Below, one piece after another: positions 24,240 to 35,619 of a DNA stretch of 64,000 nt (position 1 is the first letter of the stretch; each line of letters begins with the position of its first letter). Source of the DNA: Sanderia malayensis (taxonomy: Eukaryota; Cnidaria; Scyphozoa; Semaeostomeae; Pelagiidae); NCBI GenBank assembly GCA_013076295.1, contig RQOL01000718.1, forward strand, positions 4,686,081-4,750,080, in the 5' to 3' direction. The translations under genes were made by a program, and so were the position numbers. A model generated the notes under the pieces. That model was given only the letters and a program-made list of their open reading frames with translations, ran no database searches and had not been told where the DNA came from.

Positions 24240-25016
24240 ATCATATTGTATCAATTACCTGTCATGTGATATGCCTTTCCGTGAATTGTGATAACTGGTG
24301 GTCCAGCTCTAGCATGACGTATGATATTAGCCTTCCATGATGCCATGGCCCATAATGAGTTGTATTGGCGGAAGTGCTTTAAGAAATATTTTGATTGGGC
24401 AGTATCACCAGTGTATAAATGCATGACTCAGGCTGGAGGTGGTTCAACTTGATCCAGAGCAATTAAACCTCCCATGCAACATTTGTTGTATTGTTTTTTT
24501 GTGTTTTGTTCTTCTTTGAAGTACTTTGCACCACAATGAATGCATGTTCTGTTCATTTTGTTCAAGTGGTGTGGTAAAGGGGAGAAGGGGATGATGTTTT
24601 CAGCTTCATTGTTCTCGGGACAGGGTTGTCCACTTGCATTTGTAGATCTTCAACGGGTTCTGGTATCTGATTTTCATCGGGTACTGGAACTGCGTCGTGC
24701 ATCTCGATGTCTACAGGTTGTCCTGCTGCTGGAAGCCCTTGGTTCTGAATGGGAAGCTCTGGTTCCATGTCCATCTCCATTGGTTGTATCTGTGGAAGGG
24801 GATACTGTGCTGGAAATGGCTGATATTCAGGGGCTTCTAGCTGACGGTTTTCGAGCTGGAATTGTTGAAGTTGGTGGAGTGCTGCAAGTGGGTTATCAGC
24901 ATTTCCTGTCTGTTGAGGTTGAAGCTGTTGATTGATCTCTCTGCAATACTGCATATTCTCCCGGATTGATTTCTGCGTCTGTCACCGGTTATACTTCTCC
25001 TGGTCTTGCGCGGCAT
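24240..25016 (-). pseudogene. Helitron RepHel N-terminus with Cys-rich region
   Basis: Reading begins at ATG 25016 with MPRKTRRS and shifts frame near 24955 into a Gln/Pro-rich stretch (QQLQPQQ). It continues into a zinc-binding-looking segment with CIHCGAKYF and then a CC pair, typical of animal Helitron proteins. A TGA interrupts the frame near 24428, after the EPPPA segment. The reading ends near HGKAYHMTG, where a GT donor-like site (GTAATTG) may open a short intron before the next coding block. Confidence 0.75.
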
Positions 25017-27052
25017 AATGCAAGTTGTGATATGAAAAAGAAGTATAAAGTACAATTATGCAACACTATTGTGAATGTTATTGCTTGTAGACAATGGCCT
25101 TGATAGCAACAACAATGAAAATAATTATAGCCTCGTGTAAAGCTGCAACACAAAGAAGTAATAACTATATATTTCAAGGGTATGGTAGTGTTAAGTATAA
25201 TGTTGTAAGTAAATCATTTTCATAAAAGTAATGCTATGTAATATAATGTACATTTTCTGAAAACCCTTACGTTAAACTGTGCTCGTTTTTGTTATGTAAA
25301 CAGTCACTAAAATGGAAGAGAGTAAATTGAAATTACTCTCGACATAAATAAAGGAACCATAAAAAGAGACTCAGAAAACATGTACGTAATGAAAATTAAC
25401 TTGTTGAATACAGTGCAGTTGTTAGGAAATCAACAAATTTGTTTACAAAGTCAATTTGTTAAAAGGGCCCCATAAAAGTTTGTTCATATATTTCAGATAA
25501 ATAAAACAAAACTGATGTTTTTATCTGTGGTAAAGAGTAACTCGTTGTACATGGGTTACATTTATAAACCATCAAAGAAGGAGAATATCATTTCGTAATT
25601 GAAAGAAGTTTGTGAAAGAGAGATGTCCGTTATTTGAAAATCGACCAAAATGGGTCTCTTTTATAAAGGAAACAAAAAATTAAAGAGCTGAATAGAATAT
25701 TGTCGGAAGGAAGAACTACAAAAAATAAATTAATTTCTTACCGAGCCTTGTGTCTTTGAAAACTATGGTAAGGAACAGAGAAGAAATTAGAACAGTTATA
25801 AACTTGAAATGTCATATAAAAATATGATGCCTGAACAACACGTAATCTGCTCTTGCCATGAAAAGCATGAAAATAAAAGCAAAATTATTGACATTATTAA
25901 GCGAAATAGCGATAAAGAAGCTTCTTAGCTTATAATGATAGCTTGTTAGAAAAAGCAATGTTCATAATACTTACTCAGCGATAAATAATTGCATATATTA
26001 TTAATTATATCCTATCGATAATTTGGACAACTAAGATTAAATTAGGCAAAATCTAATTGTGTGCAATAATTAGAGGCGGGATTTCTATTGTATTATACGG
26101 CACCCACAATTGGTTTATATACGTCACGTGTTTAAAAAAGCGGGAAACTTGCTAGTGAAAAGGGAATTCCCCTTCGTCCTTCAGAGTGGCTAAAAAGGTA
26201 TGTGATGCATGTGCAATTGAATGACATCATTATATCATGGCAATGGCATGCCAAAGTGTAGTTTGAAGAGGAAGAAACGCATGGTGAGAATACAACTGCA
26301 TCTTCTTAAATTATTTCCATCTGAAGAGTATGTATAAAGTATTTTGACTCACTGTTCAAAATGTGTTAACTCCAGTCTCATGTTTTGAGTTTAGAATGCA
26401 AAAATGGCTTAAAAGAATCATTTCATACTGGGAATAAATGGTCACTGTTGCCATTATTACTGTGCCAACATTACATTCATGAATGTGAATACGATATAGA
26501 GGGCAAGTTTATCAGTGAAGGTTTTTTAATGAAATCATGCAGACATATCTACCTTTTAAGACATTATGAAAAAATAAAGAATATGATTACAACATATAGA
26601 AATATGGGAACATATAATCTTGAACTTTGTGAACATACAAAATAGGAACATTTTTGGAACATATAATTGGAACAATAAACAATAATTAAAAAATGATGAC
26701 TTTGACCATGCATGATAGAATGAATTATTTAAAATTTGTGAATGTTTTGTGTCGGAAATATGTGACTTGTAGATGTATGCACCAAAGAATTCACTTGAGT
26801 AGGAGACTGTATATTTGATTCTGTATTCAACTTATCCTCGCTACTGTCACAGATTTAGTTGATTTACTTGCACTTGATGTGCAGGACTACTCTTACAATG
26901 TTTTGACTGCCAACTTATACAAAATCGTGTTACATAATTAGAAGCATTGTTCCACTCTCGATAACGTCATGTTCCAGCTGTTCCGTGATGCCCCCTAAAC
27001 TATTTTCTACTGTAACAACAAGCAAAGTACGTAAGTAATACCATAGCAACAA
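25017..27052. other. No recognised gene
   Basis: AT-rich sequence between the Helitron N-terminus and the first BEL/Pao integrase. An 86-codon ORF at 26385-26645 (plus) has no features I recognise. The 5' end of the Helitron and the 3' LTR of the BEL/Pao element should lie here; the purine run before GGGGGC at about 26990 could be a polypurine tract, but no LTR pair was found. Confidence 0.5.
26108..26130 (-). promoter_or_regulatory. Possible TATA promoter upstream of the Helitron gene
   Basis: On the minus strand, CACGTGACG is followed at once by TATATAAA, about 1.1 kb before the MPRK start. The position fits a promoter if the 5' UTR is long or spliced. AT-rich DNA gives TATA boxes by chance, so this is tentative. 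Confidence 0.25.
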
Positions 27053-28039
27053 TTAAACATGGTAAAAAGTGAACCAAAACAATATCTCCAATCGCAATGC
27101 TAGTCGTCTTACCTCCCGCTGATCTTGTGATATTATATTCCGTAGACTCGACAAGTATTCCTTCTTCACTCTTTTCCAATGGCGCCCTTCACACGTTTGT
27201 AGGTACTTCAGCCTCTTCCTAGCTGGAGTCTTCTCCTTGTCACTGAATACTTTGTCTTCTTTGATCGGCTTGAATCTTCTTCCATGCATCAAATGATTTG
27301 GAGTCAAACTGAATTCTATGTCTAACATCGTTTCTTGCAGTTCACTGAACGTCATGTGCGCCTGTCCCAACAATTTCTTCAGGGTGTTTTTGACTAGTCC
27401 AACCATCCTTTCGAATAATCTTCCCCACCAGCTTGCTCGTGCCAAGTTGAATTTCCATGTAATCTTCTGTTCATTGAGGATCTTCCCAACACTTGCGTCT
27501 TTGTGGATTTTCTCTAGCCATTTCACTGTAGCCTTGAACGTTTTGGCATTGTCGCTAACCATCATAGTAGGCGTTCCTCTTCTTGCTGCTAAAGACTTTA
27601 GGCTTGATCTGAATGTCTTTGCAGTCATGTCTCTGACCAACTCCAAATGAACTGCTTGTGTTGTTTCCCAGGTGAATAGCGTCAGGTAGACCTTCTTCAG
27701 CTTCTTTCCGTCTCGCACATAGAATGGTCCGGCAAAGTCCACTCCCGTCGTCTGGAATGCGTGTCCCGGTCTTGTTCTGAGTTCTGGAAGGTTGACAGTC
27801 TTTTGCTCGTTAAATGATTTCGCATACGATCTCTTGCATCTCTGACACAATTTGATCAGCATCTTCACTGTCTGACGTCCCTTAGGCAACCAATATCTGC
27901 TTCTCAATTCGGCCAGTGTACTTGCCACCCCCATATGCATTACTCTCTTGTGGGCATCATTGATTAGAAGCTTCGCCAGTTGATGCTGTTTCGGAAGGTA
28001 TACCGGCTGTTCATCTTCTTGCAGTCTTGATGCACACAA
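27053..28039 (-). pseudogene. BEL/Pao integrase (H2C2 and DDE core)
   Basis: The 328-codon ORF starts at the LCASRLQ landmark. It has an H2C2 zinc domain (His near HKRVMHMG, then CQRCKRS), then the catalytic core with VDFAGP (first Asp), VSDNAKTF (second Asp) and WWGRLFERMVG (Glu). A short stretch is missing before SLTPNHLMHGR. The C-terminal basic segment is cut by a stop after HWKRVKKEYLSSLR and nearby sequence. It would insert the cDNA into the genome. The three acidic residues are present, so the core itself looks less damaged than the RT. Confidence 0.88.
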
Positions 28040-28528
28040 TTTATAATCAAACTAGCTCAGATCTAGTAGAGATTGAAAAGTTGTCTCCGAGAAGTACAAA
28101 TTTGTGACATTCAATGCAGCTGAAAGTTGATACATTCAGGACGGAAGTTGGCAGGAATAGATTTAGATACAGAAGATCTGTGTTATGGAACGCTTTACCA
28201 TACGAACTCAAAGAAAGAAAAGATAAAAACGCTTTCAAGAACAAACTGAAAAATCATAACAAGTTCATAAATGATTTTAAATATGCAAAAGGTAACATTA
28301 CAAACTTTAATAAAAAGGATGACTATTTTTACTTTTAAGTTATTGCTCAGAATTTATTACTTAGGGTTATTAGGTTTTTATTGGGGTTTTTACTTCTATT
28401 TATTTAGTAATTTTTAGTATGTATTAGGCTTTTAGTATTAGATTTAATTTGCAGGTCCACATCAGCTCCCTTGAGCTGCCGACCATTCAACCTGCATAAC
28501 AAATAAAAATTGTATGTATGTATGTATG
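28040..28528 (+). mobile_element. 5'-truncated LINE 3' end inserted in BEL/Pao 1
   Basis: On the strand opposite to the host element, a 74-codon ORF (28114-28338) has FRYRRSVLWNALPYEL followed by a basic FKNKLK segment, the usual tail of LINE reverse transcriptases. It is followed by a short 3' UTR and ends in (TGTATG)n at 28511-28528. BEL/Pao homology resumes at the next base. No target duplication is evident, perhaps because the left border is not exact. Confidence 0.75.
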
Positions 28529-29470
28529 AAAGTTGAAGCGTCTGTGACATCTGAAAATCTGGCTCTTGTCCGTTTTCAGTCCCAGTCTTCTGCACCTCGC
28601 TTGGTGGATACAACTGTTGGCACTCCTTCATCCAAACGTTTTCTGCAGCTTCGATCTCTTCCGCTTCCAATACTTTGCTAGATTTTCTCGACGCTCTTCT
28701 TGCGTTCTTGATGAATCGTAAGACCCATGCTGTCACCCTGAAGAGCTTTGTTGCATTGTTGCATCTGTTGACATTGATGCAACTGCCAATCGAATTGATT
28801 TCTGTCGTCATTGTGATGGCGGTCTTTTGCTGCTTCTCCTCTTCTTCAGCTAGACTTAAGAAATGTATTGGTTGTTCTTGCTGCTTCGTCAGCCACTCTG
28901 GACCTCTCCACCAGTTTAGACTTTCTTGAAGCTTCTCCTGCGTTGTTCCTCTTGTCCCCAAATCTGCTGGTTTGATCTCTGTAGAACAGTACTTCCACGT
29001 GATATTTGCTTCGAGTATTTGATTGATTCGTGTTCGCACAAACTGCTTGTATTCGCCTCTATTCTGCAACCAGCAAAGTACGGTTTGGCTGTCTAGCCAT
29101 TCATACCTTGCTGTGATTTCCTGTGTAAGTGCTGGTTTGACATTTTCTATCATCTTCATCAGAAGTTGTGCTCCAATCAGCTCTAGTCTGGTACTGTCAT
29201 TTTCAGTTTTGCCACTCTAGATTTCGTTGTGAGTTGCCTTGCATAAACCCCATTTTGTGGAGTTATGACCAAGCGGGTAACTGCGAAGCATGCTTTCACA
29301 CTGCTGTCTGCGAAGCAATGCATCTCAATTTGAATGGTTTCTTCCTTTGGATAGGCCACCATGCTTCGACTGAAAACGATTTGCGGATATTCCTTTATCA
29401 TCTTCAACCACTTTTGCCATCTTTTAAGCAATTCCTCCGAAATCGTGTCATCCCATCCCTTGCTTTGCAT
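28529..29470 (-). pseudogene. BEL/Pao RNase H-like and connection region
   Basis: From 29470 the reading includes [19 protein letters not shown] and HCFADSSVKACFAV, where the Asp belongs to the RNase H-like site. After a frame break near 29170 it continues with LDSQTVLCWLQN and FVRTRINQILE, then PADLGTRG and WWRGPEWL, all characteristic of Pao polyproteins. The LINE insertion stops it at 28529. Confidence 0.85.
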
Positions 29471-30190
29471 GCAGACGTCGTGGCAGATAACCCTCCGATG
29501 ATACTGACTGGGCTTACCACTCCAAGAGGATCGTAGATTGCTGCTATCGTTCGTAGAATACCACGTTGTGTGGGCTTATGCTTCAAGATGCTGATTTTCG
29601 TAAAGTCGATTGCCATCTCATCCATTTCCAGATTCCATCTCACAGCCAACACCTTTGTTGCTTCTCCCTTTTCGTTTTTGACTGCTGCCTGACTTCCCAC
29701 TGCATCTCTTGACTCTAACTTGATCTTCCCTCGAAGGAATCGCAACATATCTCTGTCTTCAGGACTGACTCCGATTTGCAAGAAGGCTTTCTCAATGTCA
29801 CAGAGGAGAGCGACTGGGTACATCCGGAATCGTATCAGAATGTCGTACATCATTGGCTGTAGAGGTGGTCCAATATGCAGACAATCATTCAGTGATTTGC
29901 TGTACTTGTATTCTTTGGAACTGGCATCAAACACCACTCTGAGCTTCGTTGTTTCTGCGTCTTTTGAATGATGTGATTACTGGATGATGCGGTAAATGAT
30001 GGACTCTTCTTCCATCTGGTTGTTCTGGAACTGCCTCGACTGTGCCATCTTGAATTTGCTGCTTTATGAAGTTGTCGTATTCCTCTAGAATTTCTGGTGA
30101 CTTTCTGAGTTTCTTTATCTGGCTGAATAATCTTGGTTCACAGAGCTTTCGGTTTTCTGGCAGAAAATACCGACCCTTCTTCCATGGCAA
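29404..30190 (-). pseudogene. BEL/Pao reverse transcriptase, catalytic centre deleted
   Basis: The start (MPWKKGRYFLPENR) and fingers (frame change near 29960, then [23 protein letters not shown] and [14 protein letters not shown]) are clear. After DRDMLRFLR near 29735 the sequence jumps directly to [13 protein letters not shown] sequence and [11 protein letters not shown]. The block that should carry the Y-x-D-D motif and the following conserved region is absent. The residues on either side belong to the same family, so this is an internal deletion and not a different family. Confidence 0.85.
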
Positions 30191-30244
30191 CTTGACTGAG
30201 TAGCTCCCGTCTGGTCTTCTGGTGATGTTGTCTTTGAACTCCTC

Positions 30245-30719
30245 TTACACATCTCCATTGCTATCTCTGATTCCTAAGACGTTCACGTCATAAAGTTTCT
30301 TGAAATCTTCTTTGATGTTTGTTGGCTGCTCGATTGCTGTGTTTACAGCTGTCCATTCTCTCTGGGCTTCGGAATTCAATTCTTGGATTGATCCCATGAG
30401 CGTCCATCCTAGCGATGTTTCTTCTGCGATGGGTTCATTTTCGTTGCCTTTCACTATGCGTCCTGTTTTGATCTGAGCGAAGTCCCTCACTCCCAGTATT
30501 GCATGTATTTGCAGATCGTTTTCTCTTGAGACATCTGAGAACCAAATACCATTGAGATGTGTGTATTTCTTTCTCTGGATTTCTGGGTGGATGTTCGGTA
30601 CTGAGCTCAGCATAAAAGAATCCAACTCTGCAAACTCTGTCACGAATTTTCCATTTGCTGCACCTTCGCCCTGGACTTCAAGCTTGTAAACTGGACAGCA
30701 TACCTCTTTGTCCCCATTG
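30245..30719 (-). pseudogene. BEL/Pao protease/DUF1758 C-terminal part
   Basis: The segment reads TEFAELDSFMLSSVP, then HLNGIWFSDVSREN, ILGVRDF and EETSLGWTLMGS. These are the DUF1758-like features at the end of the Pao protease region before RT. The catalytic Asp region would lie upstream and is lost at the 30719 border. A stop follows DSNGDV at 30245, between this block and the RT start. Confidence 0.8.
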
Positions 30720-30759
30720 ACTGTTTAGACACACCACCCCCAAGGTGTGTCTGAACAGT
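30720..30759. other. Strong hairpin at the end of BEL/Pao homology
   Basis: ACTGTTTAGACACACC (30720-30735) and GGTGTGTCTGAACAGT (30744-30759) pair at 15 of 16 positions around an 8-base loop. It sits exactly where BEL/Pao similarity ends, so it may mark the edge of another insertion. Confidence 0.7.
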
Positions 30760-30902
30760 TTCTCATCTCTGTGTTCCAATTTCTGACATTTTGGTGCCAG
30801 AAAGAGGATATTTGAGTTGGTTTTGTTAATTTTGGGAAAGTTGATTGTATCATGCATGGTCAAAAGCAGGACATGTGTAAAATAGTTGATATACTATTCA
30901 TT

Positions 30903-31265
30903 AACTAATTTACACATGTCCTGCATTAGTTTTGCAGCCCTTTGGGTGGGCATGGCCACCATCATTGTTCTAGAGAATTCTTGGTCGGCCTTCTTCTTTT
31001 TCTCATTTTTAGCCTTTCTTTGGCCCTTGCCAATCCTGACAAAGGCCTCCTTCTGTGATCTGTGAATACACAATTATGTTATAGGCTGCTTTTTTGGTAA
31101 ATGGATATTATGCGATATTTGGAAGATATTGAAAGAACAACTGAGCTTCAAATACATCTTTTGTGGGGAGCCTTCTCCCCTCCTTGTCATGCAAGAAGAA
31201 TTTTTCTTTACTGCCCAATTCCTCGAATTGGGCAGCACATTCCCTTTTTAGACTAAAAATGTCTC
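30903..31265 (-). CDS. Two unrecognised exon-like segments
   Basis: On the minus strand, about 31265-31120 reads SLKRECAAQFEELGSKEKF and onward to LPTKDVFEAQ. About 31070-30903 reads RSQKEAFVRIGKGQRKAKN, then a Lys run and QRAAKLMQDMCKLVNE before a stop. A pyrimidine-poor AG precedes the second. They could be two exons of one small gene or of a transposon gene. I do not recognise the family; the evidence is only open reading and ordinary amino acid composition. Confidence 0.25.
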
Positions 31266-31569
31266 CTCTGTACGTTATTTCTTAGGATACAAAAGCAAAC
31301 AATGACAGAATTTCCCACAAAAACCATAACTGTTAAATATGAATTGATTATCGTGAATTGTGCAAAAAAACTGATGAAATATGAATTAATATATTAGCTA
31401 TAATTACTTTTACTTTATCACCAAACCAGATGACAATTGTTTTTTCTGGCTCAGGCTTTTTTTGGCACTTGTAGCCATAAGAAAACATTTGAAAATGTGA
31501 AAAAAATCATGTTGTGAAAAAGAAAACATATTCACATGAAGCCGTACTGATACAAAATAATATAATATG

Positions 31570-31914
31570 ATACAAAATCAGAAACCAACTGGCAAACTGC
31601 AAATACTGAAAATGAATAAGATAATTATGACTTAAATGGTGTGTGGTAAGTTATACATATGCTTGGTGAACACTGAACATGATAGTAATGGAGAATCTCA
31701 TAATCTAATTAATATTGAAATGAAAGTACATACCGAAACTGTGAAAAAAATAAAAACAAAATGGGGCAACTGCCAAACTGCAAAAACTGGAAAAAGAAGA
31801 AGATAATTGTGATTTAAATGGTAAGTAGTAAGTTATACATATGCTTAGTGAACAATGAACATGATAGTAATGGAGAATCTCATAATCTAATTAACATTGA
31901 AATGAAAGTACATA
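31570..31914 (+). repeat. Tandem repeat of about 181 bp, left part (split by LINE)
   Basis: One near-complete unit (31733-31914) and one diverged copy before it share GCAACTGCCAAACTGCAAA, GATTTAAATGG and AATGGAGAATCTCATAATC. A third copy begins at 35878, on the far side of the LINE, so the LINE lies inside the array. Confidence 0.8.
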
Positions 31915-32099
31915 AATATAATAATAATAATAATACGAATTTTTATACAGGATTAACACTTCAACGTTTCTGCTGTTATCAATGTGTGTCCTGATTGATC
32001 AAAAGAAAGTAAACGTAAAACAACTAAAACCCTATAAAAGTATTAATAAAAGTATGTATATTTTTTAAAGAATTTACAGCAGTTGTATTAACATAATAT

Positions 32100-32887
32100 A
32101 TTACATATTTAAGATAAGAAGGTTCAAGTAAAATGTTGCTTAAGATGCTGTTCGTATGCATTGAATGATTCAGTTTTGCGTATGTCAAGTGGCAGTTCGT
32201 TATAGGTTTTTGCTCCCATGAAACGAAATGATTTGCGTGCATATTCCGTTTTGATTTTTGGAAGCTTTACCAGACATTGATTGTTTTTGTTTGCATTTTG
32301 TGATCATTAATTTGAAAATACCCTTGAAAAGTATCGCAAATGTCCTTGTCAATACACTTGCGCACAAGCTTTTATGCATGGATTTTATTCACATTTGTAA
32401 CAAACTAAGTTACTTCGCAAGTGTTCCAATTCCCTTGTATTGTTCTTAATGAGCGATCATGAAAGGATGCTAGTCGTTTATGTTGAGTATCAGTTAGCTT
32501 CAGTTGTAATGTTCCAGAGTATGTGAAAGTAGGCAGAATCAATGAGCAATAAATCGCCTTCGCAGCGGTCAAATCAAGATAATCTCACAGCTTTACCAGT
32601 AGCCTCAGCCTGCTTGATGCGCGTTTAAAACATTTCTCAAAATGGGAGTTTAGATTTAAGGAGCTGTCAATTTCAATGCCGAGATATTTATAATGGCTTG
32701 TATTCAATACCTTATCGCTTTGGTGCATGACACTGAGTGTCTCATTTTGCTTGGCGATTCTCTGTGATGTTCCAAAAAGAAGCGACTCAGTCTTTCCTTT
32801 CTTCAGATTTATTATCAGGGCATTTTGGTCTAGCCATTTGGCAATGGCGTCCATATCTTTGGTGAGCTTAGATGTCATGCCCTCCAA
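32100..32887 (-). pseudogene. LINE RT thumb and C-terminal tail
   Basis: It continues the RT with DMDAIAKWLDQNALIINLKK, TESLLFGTSQRIAKQ, and HYKYLGIEIDSSLNLN. Beyond a stop at 32585 the reading goes on with broken frames to TEYARKSFRFMGAKTYNELP and SFNAYEQHLKQHF near 32120, the usual C-terminal end. A 3' UTR of about 200 bp then leads to the tail at 31915. Confidence 0.85.
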
Positions 32888-33449
32888 GATAGTTCGTTAT
32901 CCCTTTGGCGAGCAGATAAACCTCAGACAAACACGCAAATGTTTATCCGCAATGATTATAATGGTAACTGAAAATAAAAATTCAAATTCCAAGGCTATAA
33001 TTTAGATTAATAATAATAACAATGAAATACTATAAATAAATATCTATAAATATAGGAGAAAGTACAAGCTATCGATAACAACACAAAAACATGAATATTG
33101 AAAGAGCCTTATGATTACAACGCTCAACAGCGATCAGTTTAGTCTGTGATTAATTGATAAATTTCCTCAGCGTTATATAATAAAACAAAACAAATATTAG
33201 TTTAGAATAAAGATAAAGTCACTCACAAAAGCTGTGAATCCTGGAAGCTGCACATTAAGCAGTGTAAAACATTCCAAATCATAGCGTAATGAATAGTCAT
33301 AAATGGCGGCGTAAAGGCAAACAAAAAACTGAAAACTCTAGGTTGGTGCAAAACTTGTGATGAAGTTATTTTGGGTAAATTCCCTTTGACCGAGAAGAAA
33401 TCCCTTATTTAGCTTCAACACTGTTACATGACATTAGAATTTATAACCG
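32888..33449. other. Insertion of unknown type inside LINE RT
   Basis: About 560 bp separate the YADD motif from the continuation of the RT (TSKLTKDMDAIAKWLDQN). It is AT-rich and has no ORF. The borders are only approximate: TAGCGGTTAT on one side and the complement of ATAACGAACTA on the other look weakly like inverted ends, but no target duplication is convincing. Confidence 0.5.
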
Positions 33450-34151
33450 CTACATCTCTATGTATGTTACTGTATCATCAGCATACTTCACAATCTTTGC
33501 TACTTCTATCACATCTGTTATGTCATTGAGAAATATGATAAAAAGTAGAGGACCCAGAATTGATCCTTGTGGTACTCCGGTTAGAATATCTTGCTTATTA
33601 GACAAACAACTGCCATAGCTAACAACCACCAATCGGTGAAAGAGAAAATCTGTGAACCATCCAAGTTCTTCATCACAGATTCCGTACTGAGGTAATTTCT
33701 GTAGCAGATTTGAGTGACTGATGGTATCAAATGCCTTGCTTAAGTCTATGAACGTTGCACCCACTAATTTCCCTTCATCTACATGTTGCCGAATTTCATG
33801 AAATAAGAGAGTTGCTGCTAACTCCGTCGACAACTTGGGCCTAAATCCAAATTGAAACTTTGATAATAACTTATTAACTTCGAGGAATCCCATGACTTGC
33901 CGATGCACCGCCTTTTCAATAATTTTGGACAGAACCGGAAGGATTGAAATCGGCCTGTAATTGTTGAAGCTAGAAAAAGAGCCAGATTTGTGTATTGGCA
34001 CAATTTTTGCCAGTTTCCAGTCTACTGGAAAAGTCCCTGTCTGCAGGGAGAGATTAATGAGGTGGATCAGGGGTGCAGATATGTTACTTGCAGAATCCTT
34101 CAGCAAACCTGGGGGCAGATTGTCAATACCGGTTGACTTGGTATGTTTCAT
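33450..34151 (-). pseudogene. LINE reverse transcriptase, fingers and palm
   Basis: A 233-codon ORF begins KHTKSTGIDNLPPGLLK. It carries NYRPISILPVLSKIIEK, FQFGFRPKLSTELA, ATFIDLSKAFDTISH (first catalytic Asp), GVPQGSILGPLLF and VKYADDTVTY (the ADD pair). All three catalytic acidic residues are present. The reading stops right after YADDTVTYIEM because of an insertion. It copies LINE RNA at the nicked target. Confidence 0.92.
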
Positions 34152-34168
34152 GGATTTCAGGTCTTGTT

Positions 34169-34597
34169 CTACCTCAAACTTTGATACGGGGCGGAATTTG
34201 AATTTAATTTCAGCTCTATTACGTACTGATCTAGGGGGTCTCCAAACAAAGTTACACAGCAGAATGGCCTTTTCACGTAAAGTCGTAACGATCGTTGTGA
34301 AAAAGTACAGAAACCATTGGCTATCTTAATAGCATCATTTGTTTGTTCACCTTGCAAATCAAAGGAGTGCATTGATGGCCCCGTACTTGCCTTGGTTGGA
34401 TATATGGATTTAATTGTTTTCGGAAACTTATTTGGGCTCACACTGTTTTCCTTCAATAGGTTTTTATGATATGTCGATTTTGATTTTCTGATTGCGATGT
34501 TGATTTCATTTCTTTTTAGCTTATACTGAGAAATGTCCACTTCCGCCTTCGTTCTTCTCGATTTGCGGAGAAGTTTATCGTGGTCATTCATAGCCAC
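34169..34597 (-). pseudogene. LINE linker between endonuclease and RT
   Basis: A basic, helical segment (KLLRKSRRTKAEVD, then YKLKRNEINIAIRKSK) is followed by PSMHSFDLQGEQTNDAIKIAN. This is the standard spacer before the RT in CR1/Jockey-like elements. The reading breaks near 34310 and resumes in the RT frame. Confidence 0.8.
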
Positions 34598-35561
34598 GGG
34601 GCAGGCCTACCCCTGACATTTTTGCATATCTTTGGGGCATGGTGGTCAAAAATTTTATCAAAATATTTTTGATCAGGGACCAGGCCTCGTTAACATTTCT
34701 ACAAATGTAAAAAGGAGACCAGTCAATGGCCTCTAGATCTTTATTCATATCCTGAGGGCGATTGTTTTTATAATCGCGACAGGTTATTTGCCTTGGCTGG
34801 AAACCTGAGTGATTTAGTATCCTTACACAGCCAACCATGTCGTGATCACCAATGCTGGTAGGAATGACTTCAGTTTGTATCATATTTGCGAGGTTATTTG
34901 TTAGGATGACGTCTATGAGAGTTTTTGATGATTCTGCTACTCTCGTGGGTTTTTCAACCATTTGTTTCAGACCAAAAACACCCAAAACAGCCTTGAATTC
35001 TTTGTTTTCCTGCTTTAAAAAATTTACATTCAAGTCTCCCAGTAGGATTGTCTATTGCGTGGTCTCCGAGGTTTTAGAAAGCATGCTATTCAAATGGATA
35101 TTGAAATCTTTGCAAAGATATTTAGAGCTATCAGGAGGACGATACATAATTCCCACAAGGAAACTCTTTGAGTGTTTTGGCCTAATCTCAATCCAGATTG
35201 CTTCGATGTTATCATTTTCTAAATCGTATCGTCAATCCCAAATTATACCATCACCAATATACGCTGCAACTCCTCCAACTTTGCCACACTTCTTTGGACA
35301 GCTTATAAAAGAATAGCCAGGTATATTACAAGCAGCTTCTGCCAGCTCGTTTTTCGCTTCGAGATGCGTTTCACTTAGCATCAATATATCCATGCCAGGA
35401 AAACTTCGAAGCAGTTCAGAGAAATGTGCATGGTTTCCAAGGAGTCCCCTCGCATTTTGATGAAAAATTTTGATTCCTCTGTTGTTTACCAGGGAAATTA
35501 GTTCTCTTATATTTCTGGTGCTGTATCCAGGGCCTGTGGACATGGTTGTACATCGCCACAC
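34584..35561 (-). pseudogene. LINE apurinic-like endonuclease domain
   Basis: The block starts with KIFHQNARGLLGN (Asn of the EEP fold), then ILMLSETHL (catalytic Glu) and SCPKKCGKVGGVAAYI. After a stop near 35060 it continues with LLGDLNVNF (Asp/Asn) and a TLIDVILTNN segment, then TSIGDHDMV, the terminal Asp-His. It nicks target DNA for target-primed reverse transcription. An in-frame stop and at least one frame break make it a pseudogene here. Confidence 0.88.
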
Positions 35562-35619
35562 ATCAATATCAAAATATTGAAGAAACTTTGCTTCATGGAT
35601 CGCAAGGGAAATAAAGACT

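Larger units (their letters stand above)
20066..25016 (-). mobile_element. Decayed autonomous Helitron (coding part)
   Basis: In minus-strand order the segment encodes a Gln/Pro-rich N-terminus, a Cys-rich region, a Helitron-like N domain, an HUH Rep nuclease and a Pif1-type SF1 helicase, the order expected of a RepHel protein. It would act on single-stranded DNA in rolling-circle transposition. The frame is broken by several stops and shifts, so it is not functional as read. The outer ends were not identified, and whether it ever mobilised the satellite-bearing Helitrons nearby is unknown. Confidence 0.9.
27053..30719 (-). mobile_element. Decayed BEL/Pao LTR retrotransposon 1
   Basis: Minus-strand order is protease-like region, reverse transcriptase, RNase H-like region and integrase, the BEL/Pao layout. 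The gag is missing: homology stops at about 30719, next to a strong hairpin. A LINE tail interrupts the element at 28040-28528. LTRs were not identified. The RT lacks its catalytic centre, so the copy is dead. Confidence 0.88.

Noticed and set aside
26941..27052. Possible 3' LTR start of BEL/Pao 1 after a GGGGGC purine tract
   Set aside because: No TG start or second LTR could be confirmed, so no LTR is annotated.
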